Shown piece by piece: positions 1-12,700 of a stretch of 64,000 nucleotides of DNA. The first letter of the stretch is position 1. Each line of letters begins with the position of its first letter. The DNA lies in the NCBI RefSeq assembly GCF_910592395.1, contig NC_088314.1, positions 744,001-808,000 of the forward strand. Reading direction: 5' to 3'. The DNA comes from Lineus longissimus. Taxonomy: Eukaryota; Nemertea; Pilidiophora; Heteronemertea; Lineidae. The notes below the pieces were generated by a model. The model made no database searches, was not told where the DNA came from, and saw nothing but the letters and a program-made list of their open reading frames with translations. The translations under genes were made by a program, and so were the position numbers.

Positions 1-679
1 GGTGGGAAGGCTGGGGGAAGATTTTCTAACTTTGACCAAATCACATTTCTTTATGCAAATATCCAATTGTTAACCTCATCCACAGTCACCCTCATGTTAG
101 TTTAATCAGAAGCCTTCATCTTCCATGTTGTTATTAGACACCTGTTTTGTCATGCAAAGACAAAACTGGCCAAAGGATTAGTCCAAACAGTTCACCGCAC
201 AATGAGGTTAGAGAGGGGCAGCATTGGAACTGGTCAACAAGGCTTTCATGAATTGGTTAAAACAGGGATAAGGGAGTGTCTATTATACATTAGCGACAGA
301 CCATGAGGGGATTATATATTTAGTCACATGCGAGATTTTTTAGCTCGGAGTGTCAGCAGTTGGAGTAGAGACAAATCACCTCAGAGTTGAGTTCTCTGAC
401 ACAGTGACAAGATCTGGCATGAGAATTGACAGAAAGTTTAAACAAACTTGAATTATTTTTTCAATATTTATGTAGGAATAGTTCTTCCAGTGAAAGTAAG
501 GTTATAATATTAAGTATCTTTTGATGAGAAATTTCAGGACTTTTTCCTCAACCAAATGGGGAAAAAAGCTTTTGCCAAGAACCAAGAGATGACTTCACAC
601 GCCAGGTCTGTGAACACTGTCTGATAAACAACATCCATGCAAACACCAGGTGGCAGGCCATGCTCCGTGACCCACTTAC
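1..679. other. FRMD4 intron, partial
   Basis: Intronic, downstream of the last exon seen; no further coding exon recognised. Confidence 0.6.
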
Positions 680-724
680 CACTGTCCGTGGTCAGTCCCA
701 AACTATCATCAACACTATCAAGAT
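680..724 (-). CDS. FRMD4: FRMD4 exon, acidic spacer (last one in window)
   Basis: A 45-nt exon flanked by TTTCAG and G|GTAAG. It encodes DLDSVDDSLGLTTDS, which resembles the vertebrate acidic ...DDGNIASEDSSLSDA... segment after CUPID. Phase fits the 1377 donor. The gene continues off the left edge. Confidence 0.8.
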
Positions 725-3700
725 CTGAAAGAAATCACGCAGGACCATGCCTTTAGTACACGACCACCAAAACATGGGGGGTCTTTTTGAGTAATGCACA
801 GTTCAAACCAGTCCAAAATTTCCAAAAATGCACCAGTAAAGTCCAGCCAATCTAATTGGCAGTATTGCACAAGTCCATTCATTTGATCCAAACGTTCATT
901 CACTAGATCCACATTGACATTGACAGTGACTTTTCCATTGAACCTACACAAGAAAGAGAGTGATTTGATTCAGCCACTGCTCCCATCAGATCAGAATCGA
1001 CCCCAGGACAAGAGCAGTAAGTCACAGCAGTTTGCCTCAGACCATCAGAACAGTTCCGAGCCTTGTCTATGGGGTGAGGCTGATCTCATCAGAGCAAGGA
1101 GGAATCTAATCAGTCTATGAACTTGAACAGGACAAGACAAACACGTCTCCAGACTCGGGCAATTCTCGACAACTTTGCCACAACGAGTCATTCCATGATT
1201 TCTGGGCAGGTTCTTCATGATTTGTGTCGTGACTTCACAACGATTTGTGTCTGAACTTCAAACCGTTAGTTGAGTTGACGGCACTCTTTCCACACGTTAG
1301 TCCCGTGACGACTGTTCACACAACATGCTTCAAGCAGAAGGTACAAGCAGCTATATCTACGCCGACCTTTACTTACCATCAACTGACGAATGGGCGGTGA
1401 GAGCAGCACGACCAATATTCCGTCGGAGATCGTTCAGTTTCTTTTCCAATTCTTTCAACTGAAAATCAAGGAGGGAATCAAGTTAGCAATCGTTCCGAGT
1501 CAGAAGTCAACCAAGATAGTTTGTTAAACCATAGTTGATATCTCTTATTTGAAGAAGAGTGGAGGCCAGGAAACGTCACTGCTCATACCGGATTCACACC
1601 ATGGTTGAACAGATTTCCGCCTCTCTTTCAAACACCGTGACTCCAGCCAACATCTACCCAAGAGTTCTGGTTAAGATAACGCAAGCACTTACCTTAAGAG
1701 ATGATTTCATATAAGCCTCCTTCCTCTGCTTGCGCACCTTCTTTGACATGCGTTTATCCTGAGCGAGTTTGTGAGCAGCACTACTGATCTGTTTCTGGAG
1801 TTCATACTCGAGTTCCAGTTTACCTATCTCTTCCTCCTCCTGTAAGAATGGAAACAGATTCATTTCAGGCAAAGTTATCTACGTTTACAAAACTGAAGAC
1901 AGATACAACTGTCCTTGCACAGACAGCAGGGAACGTAGGTTCAACACCTCATCAAAGCAATTATTAGTTAAGTGTCTTGTTCAAGGGTACTTAAACCTGC
2001 TTACCTCCGTTTGATGATCGCCTGAGACTATTTTGGGTGATAACGTAAATGCTGTGCCAACCCTCTTCCTGAACTTGGGCAGCTCTTCACCAGGAACGAG
2101 AGGAGTCTCGATCGGCAGTTCGCCAGTCAGCTCCTGAAAGTAGTGAGAATATTGAGAGTCTTTCTTGTCATGTGTTGGGGCGACAACACAAGGGGAGTCT
2201 ATTAAAAGCCCACTTGGATGGGATACTTTAGATGAATGGATACCCTTGTAAGGAAACATTCAAGCTGATTACGACACTTACCCCTTCGTTGATGCATAAT
2301 GCTCGGAGTTCTTCCGTCTTCTTCTTCAACTTCTCCTCTAGCGCCGCCTTACGGGCTTTCAACGCTTCAAACATCTCCTTCTTGGCCGCGGCGTATTCGG
2401 CGGCCTCTTCTGGCGGCACTGGAAACAATATCGATGTCACGGTGAGATCAAACATGACAAGGTGCCGCAAGTCAAGATGAAGATTGACACACATGAACAC
2501 AGTCAGGAAGAGTACATGCAGTCATTCTCCTTGCTCTACTATACTTCAAGATTCACCAGCTGAACACATCCACACCTAATCCAACTTGGAGCCAGAGGTA
2601 CAACAAGCAGGAGAAGGTAGAAGGGTTACTTACGCTGCGAGTACTTACGCTCAAGTTTAGAACAGTTGGAGATGGAGAGGCTCTGGGTGCTGCCGAGACT
2701 GATGTTATCAGAGGCGGCCGAGCTGTGGAGGGAGGGCGTCGACTGTGAGAGGTCAGCAGCTATCTCACTCATTGAGCGCACGGCAGGCAGCTGGATCTGC
2801 AATGGAAGAGGAAAAGATGAACAAACTGGTACTGAGGCTCTGGATGTCGTCTTAACCTTTTATGTCGCTAATTTTTCAGGTTGAAACAAGTTTTGAGGGA
2901 AAAACATGATATCAGCTAAGTACAGAATCTTACCCTTCTTACCCTTTTAAAAGAGGGGAAACGCCGATGAGGCCTGGGCCACATCATCATAAACAAGTGA
3001 GGGAGCGTAGGCAAGCAGAAACACAACTTGTCCACGGACTGTGTGAGAAGCCTATTCAATGTTCACACCACAAGATGAAAGACCAGCTGGCCAACAAGCA
3101 CAATGTGTGGGGTGGAAATGGAATATTATTGATGTTCCCAAGAGGAGAGCTGGTCCGATTATGATCAATCTATCCTAACACCCCCTCTCTTGTGGTCTGA
3201 CATTGAGAAGGTCAGATCCTCAATGTCAAGGTCACTGTCTCCTCTTGCTCCTCACAAAAGGTGACAAGATCATCTGTTTACAGGTGGAGTGTACACAAAC
3301 ACTAGCAGCAATTAAGCTGTATGAGTAACAAGCTTGGACACAAGGATTATATGGTTGAGGGAATTTACTCAATGGACCAATCAATCAATCTTTGACAATG
3401 AGGACCAGTTTGGCTTGTGGTAATTAATGGGGATAATGAGCACAGCAAGTGTAACAAGATTGACTTCATTCCTCAAAAACATGCCACACACTTCAACCAG
3501 AATATGAACACAACATTTTAATCTTATTATGATGTCAAATGGGAAAGCTTTCCATTGTGTTCTGCAAACAATTCTCTAGTGTGTGAATAGGAAGCAATGG
3601 ACAGGGGTTCGCTGGGACTGAATCCCCTTCCAATGCAGCTGTTTTTCTCTTACCTTGCTTTGTTTCCTATCTAAGTAAAACTGATGTTGGCTGACCGCCA

Positions 3701-6700
3701 TTGACCAGATACATTTCGTCAGTGCTGCTGTGCTCGTAAACCAGGCATAGACGTTAACATTACTAGGACCAAACGTTCGTCGACTCACTGACACTCTGAA
3801 AAAATAAAACTGAAATCTTGAACACTGTGTGAAGAGGAAGTCTGAAGACATTCATCTTGCCCATAACCCTATTCGAACACTGATTCTACTTTATATGGTT
3901 TCACACTCATCATGGTTTCACACTCATCATGGTTTTAAAAGTCTATAAACTCAAATGTACAACACTGCAACAGAAGACGTGGTTAGTCGACATAAAAGTT
4001 AGCAAAGCTGAAAACTCTTCCATTAACAGTTTTTCTATCATATTCAAATGATCAGACAACAGAGACTGACACTTGTATTACAAGACAATTCCACTCAAAC
4101 CTAAACCAGGGTGATTAGATGGCCACACCACAAGATCTGGACACCACCTCAAGGTCTGGAGAGACAGTATGCCATTACCCCACGAAGGGAATCCACAGGG
4201 GCAGGGTCTTTTTCTGGTTAGGCGAAAAGTGAAATTCCAACGAAAAGTGAAATTCTTCAAATGTGAAATGATTGCACTCAGCAAGTCACACGTGAAACTG
4301 AAGCATACATGTAGGTTGTCTCACTAAAAGCTGGGAGTGAAGTACCACACTAGAAACTGAGGAAATGAAACCAGAAACACTTTTCAAACTGCAGAGAATT
4401 AAACACAACCTGCATAGATATGTGGCTTTGACGGCCGATCCATCACCAGAACGTGATAGACCATATTCATAGACTACAAAGCATTTACACATATTTTGAT
4501 TATAAAAATAAGAAAAAGTTCAGTAAGATCCGATATTTCTTTGATTGAACTCAAATACATAAATCGTTTGTTCGAACTGAAATACAGTTATCATAATACA
4601 ATTCAATTTCAAAAGCAAGACATGATGCACACAAAACTGCAATTAAACCAATCTACTCTTCATCATGTGATAGAGAAGTCATGCAAAGGAAATGGTAGAA
4701 AACACAGCTGAGAAACATGAGACCAGAAGAACTGAACTGAGTGAAGATTGTCCTGACTGAGTGACAAGTTTGGGAAACATCGCCCTCAACAACGTGTCTG
4801 GCTAGGATGAACATTTTCTAGCAAATTTTGCCCACATTGAAACTACAGCAATCATTTCAAACACAATTTGATACGCAGCTTCCTCAGTTCACTTCTCTGG
4901 CACTAGATGTCACCACAAGGACCAAAGCACACACCAGGAGCTTGCCAATGAATATTAACCCCGTACTTACTGTGTGGTTGGGTCTGATATCGCATCAGAA
5001 AGTTCATCAAACTCCTCCAGGGGTTCTTGGATCGCTTCCTCATACAAGTTGAAACTGCTCAACGCGTGGATTATACTAAACAAGGGTAAAACAAACACAC
5101 ATTCTAAAACTGAGGCACCTGCTTCCAATTTTTATAACAAGCCGACGTCTGCTGGTTTCGTTTTTTCTTCATTTTAAAACAGGGTTGGTGAAAATCTAGC
5201 TGACCATGACACCTTTTACCACCAAAAGCATGAGTAAGCACCATGGGCCTTTTTCTTTTAGCCCAATGCTGCAGTGACAGGGCACTCATGGTCAGTAGAC
5301 ATCACTGCAGACCAGGTCACATTCCTTAGGATCATGCAGGTAGCAGTTTGCATCAAAAACTGGTCAGCATTCCATACCAACCAACCCTCATTCAAGCATG
5401 GCATGGAATGAGTCCTATTCTAGCACAAACCCTGGACCATCTTGGTGACTGTTCTGTTGTACATGGCGATGGTGTAACAACCAGCATGCCAATGAAAATG
5501 AATCCAAGCAGTGTGATATGATTCGAAACAAAAATCTAAAGAACATGAGAAAAAAATCTTTGAGCTAGCTTGCAGACATGTTGGTAAGGAAATCAAAATA
5601 ACACAAGTGCAAAGGGCCACGCAAATTCTATGTTGTATTACTAGACAAACTAAAAATGAAAATGTCTCTTTGCGGAGATCAAGAAAGACTGATATTCTAC
5701 AATAATCGTACTAGAAGAAGCTAATCTATTTAAAGTCCAAACATTGAACTTCTCAAGAAATGAAGCAAGCAAAATTAGAAGAGCGCACTATATTGACAAG
5801 TCACGCCAAAACACTTGATTTAGTTGTTTTGTTACCGATTAGATGAGCATGCAATGATTTGGGTGGTTGGACCCTAAATGCCATGATGAACAACCTAACA
5901 CCCCTATTACTTAAACATGGAAGCTTCTGGCTATAATAAGACACAAAAGCAGAAGGAACCGTTGTGAGAAAGTAGGGGTGTAGGCTGGTCGACTGGAAGA
6001 ACAGATCACCAAAAGGTGCCATGAGCTTTGAAAGAAGGTGCCTCTGATACATGGTTTGATTTGTGACTCATGATGGCTGAAGTTAGAATATTATACAAAC
6101 ATGTTAATAGCGTTGTTACAATCACAGGAAAGTTCACTTGATTCGTTGATATCCCTCAGTAATCTTCACCCAATACCGCGACAGATCACTGATTTTTACT
6201 GGTTTCTTATACATGGCTAAATGAAGAAATTTTATATTATTTTGGAATCGATGTCACAAAATGTCAACAAGTGAAAGACTGATGTAATTAATCGAGATAA
6301 ATGAGCCATTTAGAGCAGACGAGACCAAAGCCTTAGGAATGGTTAGAACACAGTAGGTTTAGGAGAGGACGGAGGGAGTTTGAACAGAGACATGGATGTG
6401 ACAAAGCTATGGATGTAACGAAGACACTTTGAGACATCCAAGTAAGACGAAATGAGGACTAATTGCAAAAACTGCAATTAAGCAGAAGACCATCCGTTTA
6501 TCTTGACGCTTGTGTTATCTCTCATATTCCCCTGTATATGGCTTGTGTTATCTCTCATATTCCCTTGTATATATGGCTTGTGTTATCTCTCATATTCCCT
6601 TGTATATATGGCTTGTGTTATCTCTCATATTCCCCTTGTATATATGGCTTGTGTTATCTCTCATATTCCCCTTGTATATATGGCTTGTGTTATCTCTCAT

Positions 6701-9700
6701 ATTCCCTTGTATATATGGCTTGTGTTATCTCTCAAATTCCCCTTGTATATATGGCTTGTGTTATCTCTCATATTCCCCTTGTATATATGGCTTGTGTTAT
6801 CTCTCATATTCCCCTTGTATATATGGCTTGTGTTATCTCTCATATTCCCCTTGTATATATGGCTTGTGTTATCTCTCATATTCCCCTTGTATATATGGCT
6901 TGTGTTATCTCTCATATTCCCCTTGTATATATGGTAGCCCACCCGCCAGCCCATCAGTGTTAGTGAAGGCCATACAAGCCTATGTAGACTCCTCCTAGCT
7001 GATCACTGTCACCACAGAAACCAGAGATTAGCATTACTGCAACAACATACCAAGGTAATTGAGTTACAGCAGGCAACTTGTGTCCTCATTTATATCAATA
7101 AAGACACAGCTAATCATAATACACACGATACTAAATGCTTTAGCAGGTTATTGATATAAGACCCATAGAAAATCATTCTATCTTTATACCACAGATCGGA
7201 GGATTAACACAAAATGTTAGAAAGCATTGACATCAACATGCAGTTGTGACAGGACAGTTGCCCCACAATTATCAGTTCTATTTCAGCAATAGTCTGATTC
7301 TGGCGCGTCATATGCCTCAAAGTGACCAGGAAGAGATCACAATACCAACACAGCATCAGATAAAGAACTAAATGTGCCAGTTAATAGCCTGGTCAGGCAA
7401 TCACTGGATGATCAACTGGGCCACCAATCACAACTTGCTAATTAGGATATCAGGAAATCCTTGTCAAGTATTCCCTGTACATGACATTCTCTGCATGCTT
7501 GGGTTAATTAGAGTTGGGGTATACAGGGTCGCCCGATAAAAATGAAGCTTTTGTCAATTGGAAATTGACATGTCCATAAAGGTATGTATTGACATCACCG
7601 AGCATACATGAGGAGATTGAGTTAAGACATTGAAGAAGCAGTTATGCATTGATTAAGAACCACTTTTAAGGACTGAATATTTGAAGACATTTTCAAACAT
7701 TTGGTCAGCAATCGGGGAGAATGTCATAGTTTTCGCAAATTTGTCATGGATTTGTTAAAACTGACACTTTTTATTGAAGTCTATTAATGCATGTGAAGAT
7801 GGTAGTATTAGGCCCATTTTATTAGAGCATTGTGCAGTCCTTAAAATGGTTATGACACGAAACTGATCCATGAGGAAAGTTAAACAGAAGGATTAGGATT
7901 CTTAATAAAACTCGCCATCATAAGCCACAGCCATGAAAATAATCAAAACAATAAGAATTGAAAAGTTACCTGCTTTTTTCCAGCCATCTTTGGTTTGCAG
8001 ACTAGACGACGATTCGGAGAGACATAACTACTATACACACATTCGACAGTGAAGCATTAACATACAGGGATTTGATTGGCTGCCACATGCTAGCAGGCAG
8101 CCAATGAACACAGAGACACCTCCTTCAAAGCAGATGTTACATTATGCGTTGGCAGGCAAGAGTTAAGGTCTGTACATACCGTTTTGGGTCATGCACTTCT
8201 ATTGAGAATTTCTTGTCTCGGAAGTAGAGATTTTCTAACTGCTTCCACGCAAACACCTGGGGAGGAAAGAGTTGAATACTATAAAGGAAGATGCTGCTAA
8301 AGAATGAAGACAACAGCGAAGAACCCTCACACTCCTGATCACCTCAACCATCATGTCACAGCCGACTTCCTCTCCAAGTCTCCACAGCAGACCTATGGTC
8401 AATACAAGTCATGGTGCTTTGGTTGAGCAGAGTGGAAGAGGGGGTCTGGATACTGCTCAGTTCTCATAGCGGGTAAAATTACATCAATACACAGGGTTTC
8501 AAAGAGCAACAGTAGAAAATCTTACTCGTCTTGGGACTTTCTTGTCACAGTGGTCATACTGTGAGATTCCCTTGTAACTCAGACCCAACCACCACGGCAA
8601 ACCACTCTTGTCCTAAAACATAGAATAAGTGTAGTATTAACATCTTTTCAAAAGAAATCTGCTGGAAGATATTGTGACTTTCATAAGGATGAAGTGACTA
8701 TTAGCCGTGGAATTTCAAGTTTGACAAAAATCTGCAAAATATAAACAGCAGAATGTTTTTAATGGGGTCAGACACGTTGACATATCAATGTCTGCCCTCA
8801 GACACACTAGATTATACATATATACATATGTGATCAATTTCACAATCAGGTTTGAGGCCCCACCAAGTGAAGTACACATGCAGGCCAATTTATTCCCCAT
8901 TGACTGAGACAATCACATCCATTTCCCATAATGAAACAACTCAACCAGACAAACAAGCAAAACGAACAAAGGAGGGGGTCATTGAAAGCTGTGAATTGTG
9001 ACTGTTCTCTGCCTATTTGGCAATAGACAACTGTTGGGACATACAGGCACTGGACAGTCCTGTTAGGTGTATCAGTCAAGTGTCCTCCATGTGAAGGATA
9101 CATGAGGGAGAGGACAGGACATGGTACACAGGGAGGGGGCATATGGCACATGTGTACATGTGCACAGTACCACTAGATGGCACATGTGTACAGTACCACT
9201 AGGTGGCACATGTGTAGAGTACCACTAGGTGGCAATACCAAAACAAGACAAATGAAAACATTGGCATAATACCCACAGGCACTGTTAGCGATGAAAACAC
9301 AATATTCATAACTCTTTGGCCAAAACCCCAGCACAATGTGTGAGGATTCCCATACGATATCGACATGGTCCAAAACTCACCTTTACTTCATAGTAATGTA
9401 TACCATATGTTGGACATGATTCACAGATGGTCATATAACTATAAAGAGAAAGGGAAAAGTATCATTAGTCTACTCATTTCCTGAGGTTCTCATTAAAGTC
9501 TGAAATGCCTGATCAGGTATTTCAGCTTGCCTGCAAGCAAAGGAAAGGGACGATACATGTTGACTCTAAAGGCTTTGACCATGTTCCACTCCCCAGAAGT
9601 GCTGGTGAAGTACGAAGTGTCACAAGCCCTGGAGTCAGGATGCTATGGGGACCATAATGACTCCAGACCAACAAGGGCCGACAGATTACAATGTGTAACC

Positions 9701-12700
9701 CTTTGAAACGCACTTCAAGAGATATAAGCCTGAGACCCTGAAAATATCAAATGCCACTTGATTCCTGAAACTTCCCTCCAACTCCAATGCTTACCAACAT
9801 CGCACCTCGCCAAACCACCTGTAGTCAATGAAGTGAAACTTAGCTCCGAGCGATGCACCCTGCCTCGTGGAATAACCAGAGAATGGACCATTCATGCAGA
9901 CATTCCATCAGAATCGATGCAAGATACAAAGATGCAGATCTCAAGGTGACGTCTGCTTCAAGCAAACTTCCCCATTTTCATGTACATTGATGCACTTTGA
10001 CACAGAAGTAGTACAGTGATACTATAGCCAACTTGAGATGAAATCAATTTAGAGACCACTTCATGATGGTTTCTCAAAATCTTCCATACACAAACACATA
10101 GAAATGTACACATTTTCCAGCCCATCTCGAACTGGGAAAGATCTCTACAACTGTGTTATTTTGGAAACAGCGGCACCTTTGTGACGCAAACTTTCGACAT
10201 CCGGTCCAAGACACAATCGTTTGACAACAATGCAGCCAACAATGCAGCCAACAATCGCACCAACAATGAGCTAAACGTAGACAATGTTACGATATTTTCG
10301 GCATGGTTTCACTCGATTCCTGTACGATAGGCTTGATTGATGCTGAGATATGCTTCAAAGATTTGACAGGAATGTCCGCCAAGTGATCCCAAATTTGTAC
10401 CTGATACTTGTCAGTCTTGTCGAACTTCAGCTGGTCATAGATCAGATTGGGGGATTGTTTGAAATCTCCTAGAATGGCTGCCTGATGCTCCCCCTTCTGT
10501 AACTCATACCGCTGATGCTGCCATGGATGACATGTCCACAAATAGACGGAATGTAACTGAGGTATCCATTCCTCGTTTGAATGGGTAATTGGGGCTCTGT
10601 CATGCAGAGGAGGAACCTTTTATCCAGGTTTCCTTTTGGAGGGACACAGCTTATATTTGGACATATTTTAAGAGAAAGAAAGATACCATGCAGGTTCTTT
10701 TACCACATCAGCCATCAGACTCTCAACTTTGTGGCAGTCACAAGGATGGTGCAAGGCTAGTTCCTCAAGAGATTGATCTTCAATTCTGCTCCCCCCTTCA
10801 GCTCTACAACAGTCATTGAAATATCGATATTCAAAGAATAGTAGAGCGAAAGTCACAGAAACTGACTTTATTTTTTCTTTGATATCATTATTATGTAGCC
10901 AAGGCAACTTCATAATACCAAGAAGTAATAAAGACTAGTCTTTATGAGATCTTGTTCTTGTTTATACATACCACAAGTCTGATGCTTCCAACAATGACAC
11001 AATTCAAAGACAGTATCCAATAACACGAAAGTTTGGGAAGACACCGATATTTGATGCTTCCAATGAGAAAGAATCGGAGAGCAGCGACAGAGAATCAAGT
11101 TCACTCACAGTCAAATGACAATAGAATCGGGTACTCATTTCCGTTTTGCATTCCTGTAATATTCCCAACTCATTATAAGACAATTATTCCATATTTGACT
11201 ACAATTATATCACGGTCAATTTAGATGGGGGTTATTCAACAGAAATCAATGAAATGTTACATAACATCAGGATAAGTGGTGAACCATACAGATGTCACTA
11301 CCCGGCTGACAGGCCAAAAGGATCATGAGCAGGGGAGACCACTATTGTGGTTTAAAGTCTGTTTATCATGCAACCAAAAACAGAATCATCCATGGTCAGT
11401 TGGTTTGAGCTATATACATGGTGGTAATACAATACACAACAGCACTATACATTCCTATTACACCAGATCTCTGAAAACTTGTTGGACCAGTTTTCACCGA
11501 AGAACCAATTAGATTATGCAACCACTCCCATTTGTCTTCATTATAAGATCCAATAGTTCATCTATTACAATGATCCCATTTTAAAGAAAATAATTCTTAA
11601 TTATCTCATCCTTAGTTTTACGGGTCTCAGAGGGTCATTAGAGGATCACTTGTGGAATTGAGATGAAACTGTCCCCAAATTGAACTCAGCAGTTTGCTAC
11701 AATGAAAGTTCACAGGTTATAACCACTTGATGGGTCTGTTGAGAAATGACCTAAAAACACACAAGGATGGAAGTCAAAAGGCTTCCATCCAATCCACATG
11801 CTCCACCCCTTGCATGTAACCTGAAGCTCACCAATTGCTAAACCCACAAAGCTACCAGAGAGATAGAAATCACGATTCAGCCACTTTTCTCCATTTTGCA
11901 AGGATGACCTTGTCCGTGACAGCGTGCACACATGAACGCCTCCCTTAATTATACAGAGACGGGAATGAGGTTAATTAACAAGCAGCCAATTAATGAAGTG
12001 TGAATCATATCAACGCTGATAATCACATCGGAGAAGACCGAGTCTTGGTATCAAGCATAACCACACAACACATTTCTTCACAGCTCACATATCGTGAGGA
12101 GAACTGTGGACTGGCATAACCAGGAAGAAACTATGGCATCGTCAAATTCAAGAGGTGACACCCTCCATGTGATCTAACCCTTTCATTGTGAACAACATCA
12201 CAGCCATATTTGTCCCATTTTCTGGCTTCAGTGTGTATAGCGGCCTCATTCCTCAGCTTATGCCTCCAGTCCAATCAACTGCAGTTCAGACTACTCTCAG
12301 GAATCGCCCACCTCAAGATTACTGGTGGTCTTCAGCTCAAACTACACATTATACTTTTTTTCTCATATCAAACTTGTTTCAAACTGCACACCCAATATTT
12401 GCCAATGTCTCCATCACGAGTGTCACGGACGAATGTTAAAGACTTGCTCCACGATTACTCATAGTGTACTCACCACTCATTTCCTCGTCCAATCAATAGG
12501 AGTAATTGGTTTCGATGTAAATCTTATGAAGTCGCATCAAGAAACATGCGAGTGGAGTGAAACATTAGCAGAGGATTTCAAGATCTTGTGACTTGGAGGA
12601 CGTCTGCTTACGAAATGATACAATCAAGTGTCTGAATGACTGAAGTCCCCTGGGGACGGTGACAGCAGACGGCTCATCCAAATTGACTATGTTCTGTAAT

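Larger units (their letters stand above)
3796..8179. other. FRMD4 intron with tandem arrays
   Basis: Contains a short 17-bp repeat at 3895, a 12-copy 36-bp array at 6508-6934 and the candidate internal first exon at 7970-7987. Nothing else recognised. Confidence 0.7.

Noticed and set aside
6463-6998. Repetitive 144-166-residue open frames in all three plus frames
   Set aside because: They are translations of a 36-bp minisatellite; openness follows from the unit length, and no splice or start context supports a gene.
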